Shown here piece after piece: positions 25,146 to 33,891 of a DNA stretch of 64,000 nt. The stretch is from Dorea sp. AM10-31 (GTDB lineage: Bacteria; Bacillota; Clostridia; Lachnospirales; Lachnospiraceae): positions 87,349-151,348 of the forward strand of contig NZ_QTUV01000008.1 in assembly GCF_003435815.1 (NCBI RefSeq), read 5' to 3'. Each line of letters starts with the position of its first letter. The stretch's first letter is position 1. Below the pieces are notes generated by a model, which ran no database searches, was not told where the DNA came from, and saw only the letters and a list, made by a program, of their open reading frames with translations. A program made the position numbers and the translations under genes.

Positions 25146-26468
25146 ATGAATAAGAGAGAGTCGTTTAGCAGTAGGTGGGGATTTATCTGCGCCTGCATTG
25201 GCTCTGCCGTAGGAATGGGCAATATCTGGATGTTTCCGACCAGAGTGTCGCTGTACGGTGGAGGATCTTTCCTGATTCCGTATTTTCTGTTTGTGATTTT
25301 GATCGGTTCTACCGGCGTGATCGGTGAGATGAGTTTTGGAAGGGCTGCAAAGTCCGGACCGATCGATGCATTTGGAATCGCATGTGAGAAAAGAGGAAGA
25401 AGGAAGATCGGAGAAGCACTGGGAATGATCCCGGTGATCGGATCTCTTGCTATGGCAATCGGATATACGGTTGTTATGGGCTGGATTTTGAAATACGCTG
25501 TAGGAACATTTACCGGAGCAACGTTAGAGCCGGAAAATGTCGAGGCATTTGGTGCAAAGTTTGGACAGATGGCATCTGCATTTGGAAATAATTTATGGCA
25601 GATCATTGCACTGGCTGCATGTATGCTGATTCTGATGCTTGGCGTCGGAAGTGGAATTGAAAAAGCAAACAAAGTTATGATGCCAATATTCTTCGCATTG
25701 TTTGTGATACTTGGGATTTATGTAGCATTTCAGCCGGGGGCATCAGCCGGATATCATTACATATTCCGGATCGATCCAAAAGCATTCAGTGATCCGGCAA
25801 CATGGATCTTTGCATTGGGACAGGCGTTCTTTTCCCTGTCTGTAGCAGGAAACGGAACGTTGATCTATGGATCGTATCTGTCAGATGAAGAAGACATTCC
25901 GGCATCTGCGGGAAGAGTAGCATTCTTTGATACGATTGCGGCAATTCTTGCGGCGCTGGTGATCATTCCGGCGATGGCAACAACAGGTGCACAGCTGAAT
26001 CAGGGCGGACCGGGACTTTTATTTATTTTCCTGCCGAATCTGATTAAGACCATGCCGGGCGGGCCGGTGATCGCAATTATTTTCTTCGTGGCAGTATTGC
26101 TTGCAGGTATGACATCGCTGATCAATCTCTACGAAGCACCGATTGCTACCGTGCAGGAGAAACTGCATTTGTCACGTGTTCCGGCATGCGGTGTGATCGC
26201 AGTGGTCGGTGTGATTGTTTCGCTGGTAATCCAGGGAATTGTGTCACAGTGGATGGACGTTTTATCCGTATATATCTGTCCGCTCGGAGCAGGACTTGCA
26301 GGCATCATGTTCTTCTGGGTATGCGGTAAGAAATATGTAGAAGCCCAGGTGAACCTTGGAAGAGAGAAGGACTATCGCGCTTCTTTCTATACAATTTGTA
26401 AATATGTATATGTACCGGTGTGTTTCATTGTGTTGATTCTTGGAATTGCACTTGGAGGTATCGGATAA
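25146..26468 (+). CDS. Sodium-dependent transporter, NSS/SNF family
   Basis: 440 residues, about 11-12 membrane helices, typical of bacterial neurotransmitter:sodium symporters that take up amino acids or related compounds with Na+. TM1 contains the unwound substrate/Na+ site GSAVGMGNIWMFP, followed by GGGSFLIPY, and TM6 contains the FFSLSVAGNGTLIYGSYL stretch. The substrate is not predictable. Transcribed with the tautomerase gene. A long palindromic terminator ends the operon. Confidence 0.92.
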   Translation: MNKRESFSSRWGFICACIGSAVGMGNIWMFPTRVSLYGGGSFLIPYFLFVILIGSTGVIGEMSFGRAAKSGPIDAFGIACEKRGRRKIGEALGMIPVIGSLAMAIGYTVVMGWILKYAVGTFTGATLEPENVEAFGAKFGQMASAFGNNLWQIIALAACMLILMLGVGSGIEKANKVMMPIFFALFVILGIYVAFQPGASAGYHYIFRIDPKAFSDPATWIFALGQAFFSLSVAGNGTLIYGSYLSDEEDIPASAGRVAFFDTIAAILAALVIIPAMATTGAQLNQGGPGLLFIFLPNLIKTMPGGPVIAIIFFVAVLLAGMTSLINLYEAPIATVQEKLHLSRVPACGVIAVVGVIVSLVIQGIVSQWMDVLSVYICPLGAGLAGIMFFWVCGKKYVEAQVNLGREKDYRASFYTICKYVYVPVCFIVLILGIALGGIG

Positions 26469-26472
26469 GAAG

Positions 26473-26512
26473 AAAAGGTCTGTGAAAATATATATTTTCA
26501 CAGACCTTTTCC
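26473..26512 (+). terminator. Terminator after the NSS transporter
   Basis: Perfect palindrome with 19-base arms beginning AAAAGGTCTGTGAAAATAT; works as a terminator in either direction. Confidence 0.85.
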
Positions 26513-26566
26513 TATGCCAAAGGAAATTACTCCGTAATGTTCCTGTGACATAGAAAGCTTTCCGGG

Positions 26567-26592
26567 AAAGATTGTGCCGAGACACAATCTTT
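26567..26592. repeat. 10-bp inverted repeat upstream of the ABC exporter promoter
   Basis: AAAGATTGTG-ccgaga-CACAATCTTT, five bases before the -35 box of the next operon. Could be a second terminator-like hairpin or a protein site. Confidence 0.5.
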
Positions 26593-26596
26593 ATAC

Positions 26597-26625
26597 TTGA
26601 CAAAAAAGTTAGTGCGAACTAACAT
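26597..26625 (+). promoter_or_regulatory. Promoter and operator of the ABC exporter operon
   Basis: TTGACA (26597-26602), 17-base spacer, TAACAT (26620-26625). The palindrome GTTAGT-gcga-ACTAAC (26608-26623) overlaps spacer and -10; this GTTAG/CTAAC pattern is typical of TetR/AcrR operators. No TetR gene is in the neighbourhood. Confidence 0.7.
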
Positions 26626-26664
26626 AAAAATGAGAAACAAAATCAAAATCCAGGGAGGGATGAG

Positions 26665-27363
26665 ATGTTTTTAAAAATAGAGGGAATAAAAAAATCTTTT
26701 GGTTCCGGGGAGAACCGGGTAGAAGTATTAAAAGGATTGAATCTGGAGATTGAGAGAGGCGAATTCTGTGTGCTTTTAGGACCGTCCGGTTCTGGAAAGT
26801 CCACACTTCTTAATATTATCGGAGGAATCGACGGAGCAGATGACGGAAGCCTCACAATTGAAGGTGAACGTTTGGAAGATATGTCGGAGAAACGATTATC
26901 GCTGTACCGCAGAAAGCACCTTGGATACATTTTCCAGATGTATAATCTGATCCCGAATCTGACTGTGCGGGAAAATATTGAAGTAGGAGCGTACTTAAGC
27001 GATCAGCCGCTTCCGGTGGATGATCTTTTAAATATACTAGGACTGACAGAACACCAGAGAAAATTGCCGAATCAGTTATCCGGCGGACAGCAGCAGCGTA
27101 CCGCGATCGGTCGTGCCATTGTAAAAAATCCGGATATCCTGCTCTGTGATGAGCCGACCGGAGCTTTGGATTATCATACGTCAAAAGAGATATTGAAACT
27201 GATTGAGAAGGTGAATCTGAAATACGGAAATACTATTATCATGGTAACACACAATGATGCGATCAAGGATATGGCAGACCGTGTTGTAAAATTAAAAGAT
27301 GGTGGTATCCGGAGCAATATATTAAATAAGAATAAAATTCCGGCAGCAGAACTGGAATGGTAA
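26665..27363 (+). CDS. ABC transporter ATP-binding protein (MacB/LolD type)
   Basis: 232 residues. Walker A GPSGSGKST, Q-loop region FQMYNLIPNLT, signature LSGGQQQR, Walker B ILLCDEPTGALD and the H-loop MVTHN are all intact. It powers the FtsX-type permease encoded 13 bases downstream. Such pairs in Firmicutes export peptides, lipids or antimicrobials, or act as mechanotransmitters; the TetR-like operator upstream suggests induction by a toxic compound. Confidence 0.93.
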   Translation: MFLKIEGIKKSFGSGENRVEVLKGLNLEIERGEFCVLLGPSGSGKSTLLNIIGGIDGADDGSLTIEGERLEDMSEKRLSLYRRKHLGYIFQMYNLIPNLTVRENIEVGAYLSDQPLPVDDLLNILGLTEHQRKLPNQLSGGQQQRTAIGRAIVKNPDILLCDEPTGALDYHTSKEILKLIEKVNLKYGNTIIMVTHNDAIKDMADRVVKLKDGGIRSNILNKNKIPAAELEW

Positions 27364-27376
27364 GGAGGACGAACAG

Positions 27377-29689
27377 ATGAAGAGTCCTTTGCGTAAAAGA
27401 CTCCCGCGGGAATTAAAGGGAGAGTTGGGAAAATACCTGGTTGTATTCCTTCTGATGGTAGCTACGATCGGATTTGTATCCGGCTTCCTTGTAGCAGATG
27501 GAAGTATGCTGAAAGCATATAATGAAGGATTCGCCAAATATAATATTGAAAATGGAAATTTCCGTGTCAAAGAAAAGATTTACCCGGCACAGAAAGAAGA
27601 AATAGAAAAAAATGACATAAAGCTTTATGAAAATTATTATATCGAGCAGACAATGTCCAACAAAAGCACCATACGTTTCTTCAAAAATCGGAAACAGGTC
27701 AACAAAGTTTGTCTTATGAAAGGAAGTCTTCCAAAGAAGGCGGACGAGATGGCAATCGACCGTATGTATGCGGATAACAATAAGCTCGCTGTTGGCGATA
27801 CAATGAAGAGTAAAGGCAAGATATGGAAGATTACGGGGCTGGTGGCACTTTCTGATTATAGCTGCCTGTTCCAGAATAACAGTGATACGATGTTTGATGC
27901 AGTGAAATTCGGTGTTGCGATAGTGACGGATAAAGGATTTCAGACATTGGATAAAAAGGCATGTCAATACAACTATTCATGGACTTACAACAAGGAACCA
28001 GAGAATGAGAAATCGGAAAAAGAGGTAGCGGAAGACCTGATGGAAAACATTGGCAAAGAAGTTACGCTGGAGAGCTTCGTTCCAAGATATCAGAATCAGG
28101 CGATCAATTTCACCGGAGAGGACATGGGAAGTGACCGTGCGATGATCATTGTACTTCTCTATATGGTTATTGTGATCATGGCATTTGTATTTGGCGTGAC
28201 GATCAGCAATACGATACGAAATGAAGCAGCTGTCATCGGAACGCTCAGGGCATCCGGCTACACAAGAAAAGAACTGATACATCATTATATGGTTCTTCCG
28301 ATATGCGTGACGCTGGCTGGCGCACTGATTGGAAATATACTTGGATATACGGTGCTGAAAAATGTATGTGCAGGGATGTATTACGGCAGTTACAGTCTGC
28401 CGACTTATGTAACTGTATGGAACGGAGAAGCATTTCTGCTGACAACGGTTGTGCCGGTGTTGATCATGTTGCTGATTAATTATATGGTATTGCATCACAA
28501 ATTAAAATTATCTCCGTTACAGTTTTTAAGAAGAGATCTGTCTGGTAAAAAGAAAAAAAAGGCGATGTATTTAAGCCCGAAAACAAGCATTTTCCATCGC
28601 TTCAGGCTGCGAATTATTTTCCAGAACAAGAGTAATTATCTGGTATTATTTACAGGTATATTATTTGCAAATCTTCTGCTGTTTTTCGGACTGCTGCTTC
28701 CGTCAGTACTGAGTCATTATCAGGAGGAGATCCAGAACGGGCTTCTGGCAAAATATCAGTATCTGTTAGAAGCGCCGGTGTCAGCGGCAAGTGGAAATGA
28801 ACTGGACAGACTGATTTCCATGCTGGAGTTTTCGGCTGGAACAAAGACAGACAATCCGGATGCGGAAGAATTCAGTGCTTACAGTCTGGATACACTTCCG
28901 GGAAAATATAAAACAGAAGAAATCATGCTTTATGGTGTGGATCCGGACAGTGACTATGTGAAAGTTGACACGAAAGATGGCGTTTATATTTCAAGCGCCT
29001 ATGCGGATAAATTCCAGATTAAAAAAGGTGACATGATCAAGTTAAAAGAGAAATACGAAAAACATACTTATTCTTTTAAAGTAAAAGGAATCTACCAATA
29101 CAGCGGTGCACTCTGTGTTTTTATGGATCAGCAGAAGCTGAATAAAACATTTGATCTGGGAACCGATTATTACAGTGGTTATTTTTCAAAAACAAAGATT
29201 ACGGATATTGATGAAAAATATATCGGTTCTGTCATTGATTTGAGTGCACTTACAAAAGTATCCAGACAATTGGATGTGTCGATGGGAAATATGATGGGAC
29301 TGGTCAACGGATTTGCAGTTGCAATTTTCCTTGTACTCATTTATCTGCTGTCCAAGATCATTATAGAGAAAAATGCACAGTCGATATCTATGGCGAAAAT
29401 TCTTGGATACACAAATGGAGAGATTGGCAGGTTATATATATTATCAACATCGATCGTTGTAATACTTTGCCTTTTGTTCAGTTTTCCGATAGAAGAAACA
29501 TTTATGAAAATAATCTTTCGGGAGATGATGCTAGCCAGTATTTCCGGCTGGATCACACTGTGGATAGATCCGATGATTTATGTAGAAATGTTCGTAATCG
29601 GAGCAGTAACTTATGCAGTAGTTGCAGCGCTGGAATACAGAAAGATTCAGAAGGTTCCGATGGATGAAGCATTAAAAAATGTAGAATAA
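27377..29689 (+). CDS. FtsX-like ABC transporter permease
   Basis: 770 residues. One N-terminal membrane helix at about residues 20-40, a large extracytoplasmic domain, three helices near residues 255-375, a cytoplasmic bridge, a second helix near 420-445, a second extracytoplasmic domain, and three C-terminal helices: the tandem FtsX layout of fused permeases. The sequence GTLRASGYTRKELIHHY and AKILGYTNGEIGRLY are the coupling-helix motifs of the two halves. Partner of the ATPase just upstream; the operon ends here. Confidence 0.92.
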   Translation: MKSPLRKRLPRELKGELGKYLVVFLLMVATIGFVSGFLVADGSMLKAYNEGFAKYNIENGNFRVKEKIYPAQKEEIEKNDIKLYENYYIEQTMSNKSTIRFFKNRKQVNKVCLMKGSLPKKADEMAIDRMYADNNKLAVGDTMKSKGKIWKITGLVALSDYSCLFQNNSDTMFDAVKFGVAIVTDKGFQTLDKKACQYNYSWTYNKEPENEKSEKEVAEDLMENIGKEVTLESFVPRYQNQAINFTGEDMGSDRAMIIVLLYMVIVIMAFVFGVTISNTIRNEAAVIGTLRASGYTRKELIHHYMVLPICVTLAGALIGNILGYTVLKNVCAGMYYGSYSLPTYVTVWNGEAFLLTTVVPVLIMLLINYMVLHHKLKLSPLQFLRRDLSGKKKKKAMYLSPKTSIFHRFRLRIIFQNKSNYLVLFTGILFANLLLFFGLLLPSVLSHYQEEIQNGLLAKYQYLLEAPVSAASGNELDRLISMLEFSAGTKTDNPDAEEFSAYSLDTLPGKYKTEEIMLYGVDPDSDYVKVDTKDGVYISSAYADKFQIKKGDMIKLKEKYEKHTYSFKVKGIYQYSGALCVFMDQQKLNKTFDLGTDYYSGYFSKTKITDIDEKYIGSVIDLSALTKVSRQLDVSMGNMMGLVNGFAVAIFLVLIYLLSKIIIEKNAQSISMAKILGYTNGEIGRLYILSTSIVVILCLLFSFPIEETFMKIIFREMMLASISGWITLWIDPMIYVEMFVIGAVTYAVVAALEYRKIQKVPMDEALKNVE

Positions 29690-29692
29690 GGT

Positions 29693-29720
29693 TTGAATCA
29701 GAAAATATTTGTAGTATAAT
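29693..29720 (+). promoter_or_regulatory. Promoter of niaR
   Basis: TTGAAT (29693-29698), 16-base spacer, TATAAT (29715-29720), 4 bases after the permease stop. Confidence 0.65.
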
Positions 29721-29758
29721 AGAACCATCATAGTGCAGTGGGAGGAAAACACGAAAGT

Positions 29759-30268
29759 ATGACCGGTTCTGAAAGAAGAGATAAGATAATTGCCACAATG
29801 CAGGAAAACAGGATGCCGGTTCCGGGGAAGGAACTGGCGTCCTTTTACAATGTAAGCCGTCAGGTGATCGTTCAGGATATTGCCCTGATGCGTGCAGCCG
29901 GATATGATATCATATCTACGAACAGAGGATATATTCTGAACAGTCCGAAGAGTGTAAAACGTATTTTTAAAGTGCAGCATACAGATGAACAGATGGAAGA
30001 TGAGCTCTATTCAATTGTGGATCTGGGAGGCTGCGTGGAGACAGTTATTGTGAATCATAAAGTATATGGACGGATGGAGGCGAAGCTTCATATTACGTCT
30101 CGGAGACTTGCGTGGGAATTTTTGGAAGATATAAGGAGTGGCAAATCCAGTCCGCTTAAGAATATCACATCAAACTATCATTACCATGAGGTGCATGCAG
30201 ATAGTGAAGAGACACTGGACATGATAGAAAATATGTTAAGAGAGAAAGGATATTTAGTTGAGGACTAA
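29759..30268 (+). CDS. niaR: Transcriptional repressor NiaR (niacin-responsive, 3H domain)
   Basis: 169 residues from ATG 29759 (GGAGGA upstream; GTG 29738 overlaps that site). N-terminal HTH_11 domain: ERRDKIIATMQEN ... VSRQVIVQDIALMRAAGYDIIST. The C-terminal 3H domain has its conserved histidines in VQHTDEQ, KLHITSR and HEVHADSEET, which bind metal and nicotinic acid. NiaR represses NAD-salvage or de novo genes and niacin transporters; none of these lies in this window, so it acts on distant targets. A YitT gene follows after 41 bases and may be co-transcribed. Confidence 0.87.
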   Translation: MTGSERRDKIIATMQENRMPVPGKELASFYNVSRQVIVQDIALMRAAGYDIISTNRGYILNSPKSVKRIFKVQHTDEQMEDELYSIVDLGGCVETVIVNHKVYGRMEAKLHITSRRLAWEFLEDIRSGKSSPLKNITSNYHYHEVHADSEETLDMIENMLREKGYLVED

Positions 30269-30309
30269 AGACATCGACAGATGTTGTACCTCAAGGGGAA
30301 GAGGGAAAA

Positions 30310-31170
30310 ATGAAATTTGAAGCAAAAAAAGATTTGAAGCGAATTGTAGTTGTATGTTTTGCGGCGTTGATGATGGCATTAAACATTAAGACGTTTGTGC
30401 GTGCCGGAGGACTGTATCCGGGCGGTGCGACAGGACTTACACTTCTTGTTCAGCGAAGTGCAAAACTGTTTTTCCATATTGCGATTCCATATACACTCGT
30501 CAATGTGCTGCTGAATGCAGTGCCGATCTATATCGGATTTCGCTTTATCGGTAAAAAGTTTACATTGTATTCCTGTCTGATGATCGTATTGACCAGTGTG
30601 CTGACAGATATGTTGCCGGGATATGCGATCACGTATGACACACTTTTGATCAGTATTTTTGGAGGAATGATCAATGGACTGGCAATCAGCCTGTGTCTTG
30701 CGGTCAATGCGACCAGTGGAGGAACTGACTTTATTGCAATTTATCTGTCAGATAAGAAAGGAATCGATTCCTGGAATATGGTTCTTGGACTGAATGTGAT
30801 CATCCTTGCGGCAGCAGGTGTACTGTTCGGATGGGATAAAGCGCTGTATTCGATTATTTTCCAGTATGCGTCAACGCAGGTGCTTCATGAGCTGTATAAA
30901 AAATATCAGCAGAATACAGTGCTTGTTGTAACGAATCACGCAAGAGATGTTTATGAAGCAATTGCAAGAACGTGCAATCACGGTGCTACGATCATGGAAG
31001 GTGAAGGATCTTATGAACACCGTGAACGTAAGGTCGTTTATTCTGTTATATCAAGCGCTGAGATTAAAAAGGTTATGAAAGCAATCAAAGAAGCCGATCC
31101 GCATGCTTTTGTCAATGTAATGAAGACAGAGCAGCTATCCGGACGTTTCTACCAGAAACCGACAGATTAA
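30310..31170 (+). CDS. YitT family membrane protein (DUF2179)
   Basis: 286 residues. Five or so membrane segments in the first 200 residues, with LYPGGATGLTLL and the NATSGGTDFIAIYLSDKKG motif of YitT/DUF161 proteins, followed by the soluble C-terminal DUF2179 domain (VVTNHARDVYEAIA ... HGATIMEGEGSY ... DPHAFVNV). Function of the family is unknown. A second, divergent copy of this family is at 54193-55065. Position right after niaR raises the possibility that NiaR controls it, but there is no visible site. Confidence 0.88.
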   Translation: MKFEAKKDLKRIVVVCFAALMMALNIKTFVRAGGLYPGGATGLTLLVQRSAKLFFHIAIPYTLVNVLLNAVPIYIGFRFIGKKFTLYSCLMIVLTSVLTDMLPGYAITYDTLLISIFGGMINGLAISLCLAVNATSGGTDFIAIYLSDKKGIDSWNMVLGLNVIILAAAGVLFGWDKALYSIIFQYASTQVLHELYKKYQQNTVLVVTNHARDVYEAIARTCNHGATIMEGEGSYEHRERKVVYSVISSAEIKKVMKAIKEADPHAFVNVMKTEQLSGRFYQKPTD

Positions 31171-31204
31171 GACAGAGATATGAGAAATGTGTCGAAGGAA
31201 AAAT

Positions 31205-31232
31205 TTGCAATTATGACTGGCTATGGTATAAT
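31205..31232 (+). promoter_or_regulatory. Promoter of the Lys/Ala-rich protein gene
   Basis: TTGCAA (31205-31210), 16-base spacer, TATAAT (31227-31232). Confidence 0.6.
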
Positions 31233-31276
31233 AGTTGCGACCAAAAAATTGGTGTAGCGATGTAAGGAGGAATATC

Positions 31277-31795
31277 ATGGCTAGAAAACGAGTAATAAAG
31301 AAAAAAGAAGCAATGAAAGCGGCAATAGAAAAAGCGCAGCTTACAGAGGAGAAAAAAGCGGCAGAAAAAGCGCAGCTTACAGAGGAGAAGAAGACACAGT
31401 CTGCAGAAGAAAAAGTAGCAGAGAAAGTCAGCGATACTGCGAAAGAGATAAAGGCAACAGCAAAAACAGCAGCCAGAACAGCTGTAAAAGAGGCGAAAGC
31501 AGCCAAAGAGACTGTAAAAAAAACAGCAGCCAAAGAAGTGAAGGGAGCCAAAGAAGCAGTGAAGAAGACTGCTGCAAAGAGACCATCTAAGAAGGATATG
31601 AAAGTCCGTACATTTGTGGAATATTATGGCAAGCAGGTCGAAGAAAAAGAAATGATCGCCAGAGTCAAGAAGGCGTGGACGAAAAAGGGAAAGAGAGTCG
31701 GGGAGATTAAGACACTGGAACTATATGTCAAACCGGAAGAAGGCGCTGTTTATTATGTAATCAACAGTGAGGAGACCGGCGCAGTAGAATATTAA
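31277..31795 (+). CDS. Histone H1-like Lys/Ala-rich protein with DUF6465-type C-terminus
   Basis: 172 residues from ATG 31277 (AAGGAGG upstream). Residues 1-105 are almost wholly Lys, Ala, Glu and Thr, with repeats such as KAQLTEEKK (twice) and AAKE/KKTAAK, resembling histone H1 tails and able to form long helices or bind nucleic acid. The C-terminal 65 residues form a compact domain (VRTFVEYYGKQVEE ... LYVKPEEGAVYYVIN) found in Lachnospiraceae proteins of unknown role. Nucleoid binding is an inference from composition only. Confidence 0.75.
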   Translation: MARKRVIKKKEAMKAAIEKAQLTEEKKAAEKAQLTEEKKTQSAEEKVAEKVSDTAKEIKATAKTAARTAVKEAKAAKETVKKTAAKEVKGAKEAVKKTAAKRPSKKDMKVRTFVEYYGKQVEEKEMIARVKKAWTKKGKRVGEIKTLELYVKPEEGAVYYVINSEETGAVEY

Positions 31796-31845
31796 ACTGT
31801 GAAAGACAGGGGATTAGAAGATAAGGGACAAAAGGAGAGACGAAT

Positions 31846-32583
31846 ATGGATGAAATAAAGACATTATTAGAGAACGTTTTAAGTAAAACATCCGATATGA
31901 AACAGGCATTTATCGATCTTGCACCGAACAGCCGGATGAATATGGGAATTATTGGTGCAATGATCATTGTTGGAGTGCTGCTTGCACTGTTTGGACTGAA
32001 ACTGGTAAAATTATTTACGGCGCTTTGTGGCTTCGGCATTGGTGCAGCAATCGGAGCCGGAGTTGTACAGGTTATGCATCCGTCTCAGATGACAGGGATG
32101 ATTATTCTGTTTGGCTGTGCTGTCGTTATGGCTGTGCTTGCGTTTTTCCTACATAAACTGGGTATATTTATCACGGTGTTTATAGTATCTATGGCGATTG
32201 CGGTGACGGCGAATATGCCACACAGTTTACTGATCGCCGGAATTTATGTCGTGGTATCTCTGATACTTGCAATACTTGCGGTGATTTTCACGGAACCACT
32301 GATGATCGTTGTAACAGCATTTGCCGGCGGAATGAGTGTTGGAACAGCAGTTGTAATGCTTGTGGATCTTCCGTTTGCGGGAGCGGCAAGACTGGTGATC
32401 GGTGTTGTTGTTGCAATTATCGGCATGATTGTACAGTTTATGATGCAGTCAAGAAAACTTGGCAAAAAAGAGAAGAAATTCTCAGAAAAAATAAAAGAAC
32501 AGGATTCCGTGGAGTCAGAAGTTGAGAAAGCAAGAATGATACTGGATGATTTTGATGATGATACGGATGAAGATGATGAGTAA
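31846..32583 (+). CDS. Polytopic membrane protein (DUF4203-like)
   Basis: 245 residues. After a 30-residue cytoplasmic start there are six or seven closely packed, Gly/Ala/Val-rich membrane helices up to residue 205, then a charged cytoplasmic tail ending in an Asp/Glu-rich cluster. Small-residue motifs (GFGIGAAIGAG, FAGGMSVGTA) fit the DUF4203/TMEM198-like group. Function unknown. AAAGGAG ribosome site; likely co-transcribed with the Lys/Ala-rich gene 50 bases upstream. Confidence 0.7.
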   Translation: MDEIKTLLENVLSKTSDMKQAFIDLAPNSRMNMGIIGAMIIVGVLLALFGLKLVKLFTALCGFGIGAAIGAGVVQVMHPSQMTGMIILFGCAVVMAVLAFFLHKLGIFITVFIVSMAIAVTANMPHSLLIAGIYVVVSLILAILAVIFTEPLMIVVTAFAGGMSVGTAVVMLVDLPFAGAARLVIGVVVAIIGMIVQFMMQSRKLGKKEKKFSEKIKEQDSVESEVEKARMILDDFDDDTDEDDE

Positions 32584-32600
32584 GTAGTCCGTTTTATGAG

Positions 32601-32649
32601 ACACCTCTTCTGCTATAGTATTGAATTATAGAAGGAGAGGTGCTTTTTT
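32601..32649 (+). terminator. Terminator/attenuator overlapping the next ribosome binding site
   Basis: CACCTC-TTCT (32602-32611) pairs with AGAA-gga-GAGGTG (32630-32642), followed by C and T6. The right arm contains AAGGAGAGG, the ribosome binding site of ATG 32650, so the hairpin would both stop transcription and hide the site. Confidence 0.65.
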
Positions 32650-32844
32650 ATGAGAAGAATTATAAGGAGATTTTTACAAAACAGCAAGATGATAACAGGC
32701 GTGCTTGTTCAGATGATGGCAGCTTTTTTATTTGGTTTCACAGCAGTTGAGCTGCCGAATTGTCTGTATTTTCTGATCTGGTGTACAGGTCTTATTCTCT
32801 GCTGTAGTGTGACAGGAACGAAAGAATCAAAAAAAGCGTTTTGA
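32650..32844 (+). CDS. Small two-helix membrane protein
   Basis: 64 residues. A basic start (MRRIIRRFLQNSK) is followed by two hydrophobic segments at about residues 15-33 and 38-53 and a short basic tail. No family recognised. Its ribosome binding site is inside the hairpin arm of the terminator at 32601-32649, which suggests conditional expression. A gene call is supported by the strong AAGGAGAGG at correct spacing and by composition, not by homology. Confidence 0.6.
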   Translation: MRRIIRRFLQNSKMITGVLVQMMAAFLFGFTAVELPNCLYFLIWCTGLILCCSVTGTKESKKAF

Positions 32845-32872
32845 GGGAAATACAGGCAGAAGTCCGGATCAG

Positions 32873-32900
32873 TTGTATTTTGCATGATATGTGATATAAT
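32873..32900 (+). promoter_or_regulatory. Promoter of the PHP-domain gene
   Basis: TTGTAT (32873-32878), 16-base spacer, TATAAT (32895-32900). Confidence 0.65.
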
Positions 32901-32931
32901 AAAATCAAGTTCATGCAAAGGAGGCTTGTTT

Positions 32932-33759
32932 ATGAAGCTGGATATGCATTGTCATGTGAAGGAAGGTTCTGTTGACAGCAGAGTGAGTCTGGACGAATAT
33001 ATTACAAAACTGAAAGCACACGGATTTGACGGAATGTTGATCACCGACCATGATACGTATAAAGGATACAGATACTGGAAGAACGAGATGAAAGGCAAGG
33101 CGTACGAAGATTTTGTTGTACTCAAAGGCATCGAGTATGACACCTGTGATGCAGGACATATCATCTGCATTATGCCGGAAGGTGTGAAGATGCGTTTGCT
33201 TGAGATGCGTGGAATGCCAGTAGCTATGCTGATCGATTTTGTGCATAGGCATGGCGGAATTTTAGGACCGGCACATCCGTGTGGCGAGAAATATATGAGC
33301 TTTACGAATACAAAGAGATATTATCGTTCACCGGAGATTATCAAGCGTTTTGATTTTATTGAAGCATTTAACGCCTGCGAACCGGAAGCATCGAATGAAG
33401 GTGCAAGGAAGCTGGCGCAGAAGTATAAGAAACCGGGGATCGGAGGAAGTGATTCTCATAAGCTGAATTGTGTTTCCATGGGATATACGATTCTTCCGGA
33501 GCGTGTCACCTGTGAGACAGAGTTGATTGCACTGATACGGAAGAAAGTACCGATAGAAGCAGGAGGGAAACTGTACGATAAGACAACGAAAGACAGGATT
33601 GGAAAAGCAAGCAAGCTTTTGGCATATTCATTCTGGTTTTATAACAAAGGCGGCGAATTGCTGAAGAGAAGAAAGAGACGGAAAAAAGGTAAGATTGAAA
33701 ATCCAATGGATCCGATCGATCCAATCGAGATTCAATATTTAAAAGAGCATAATTCTTAG
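32932..33759 (+). CDS. PHP-domain metal-dependent phosphoesterase
   Basis: 275 residues from ATG 32932 (AAGGAGG upstream). The PHP fold is a trinuclear metal phosphoesterase related to the DNA polymerase III exonuclease-like domain and to histidinol phosphatase. Metal ligands seen: MHCHVKEGS at the N-terminus, DHDTYKG, the Glu in LKGIEYDT, PAHPCGE and GIGGSDSHKL. The C-terminus is very basic (KRRKRRKKGK). Substrate is not predictable; candidates are nucleotides or 3',5'-phosphates as in the YciV/TrpH group. Confidence 0.87.
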   Translation: MKLDMHCHVKEGSVDSRVSLDEYITKLKAHGFDGMLITDHDTYKGYRYWKNEMKGKAYEDFVVLKGIEYDTCDAGHIICIMPEGVKMRLLEMRGMPVAMLIDFVHRHGGILGPAHPCGEKYMSFTNTKRYYRSPEIIKRFDFIEAFNACEPEASNEGARKLAQKYKKPGIGGSDSHKLNCVSMGYTILPERVTCETELIALIRKKVPIEAGGKLYDKTTKDRIGKASKLLAYSFWFYNKGGELLKRRKRRKKGKIENPMDPIDPIEIQYLKEHNS

Positions 33760-33778
33760 ATATTTCTGAGAGAAAGAG

Positions 33779-33821
33779 AAAGGCACATATACAAGATTAA
33801 AGAATCCGTATATGTGCCTTT
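33779..33821. terminator. Bidirectional terminator between the PHP gene and feoB
   Basis: AAAGGCACATATAC (33779-33792) / GTATATGTGCCTTT (33808-33821) works for both converging genes. Confidence 0.75.
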
Positions 33822-33891
33822 GCAACTGTAATACTATTAATGGAAAGCCTGTCAGTGCAGTATTTTAAATTTCAATCTTACGCAGACAAGA

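Noticed and set aside
31135..31551. Ser/Ala/Phe-rich ORF antisense to the Lys/Ala-rich gene
   Set aside because: It is a shadow of the low-complexity AAA/GCA codons on the plus strand.
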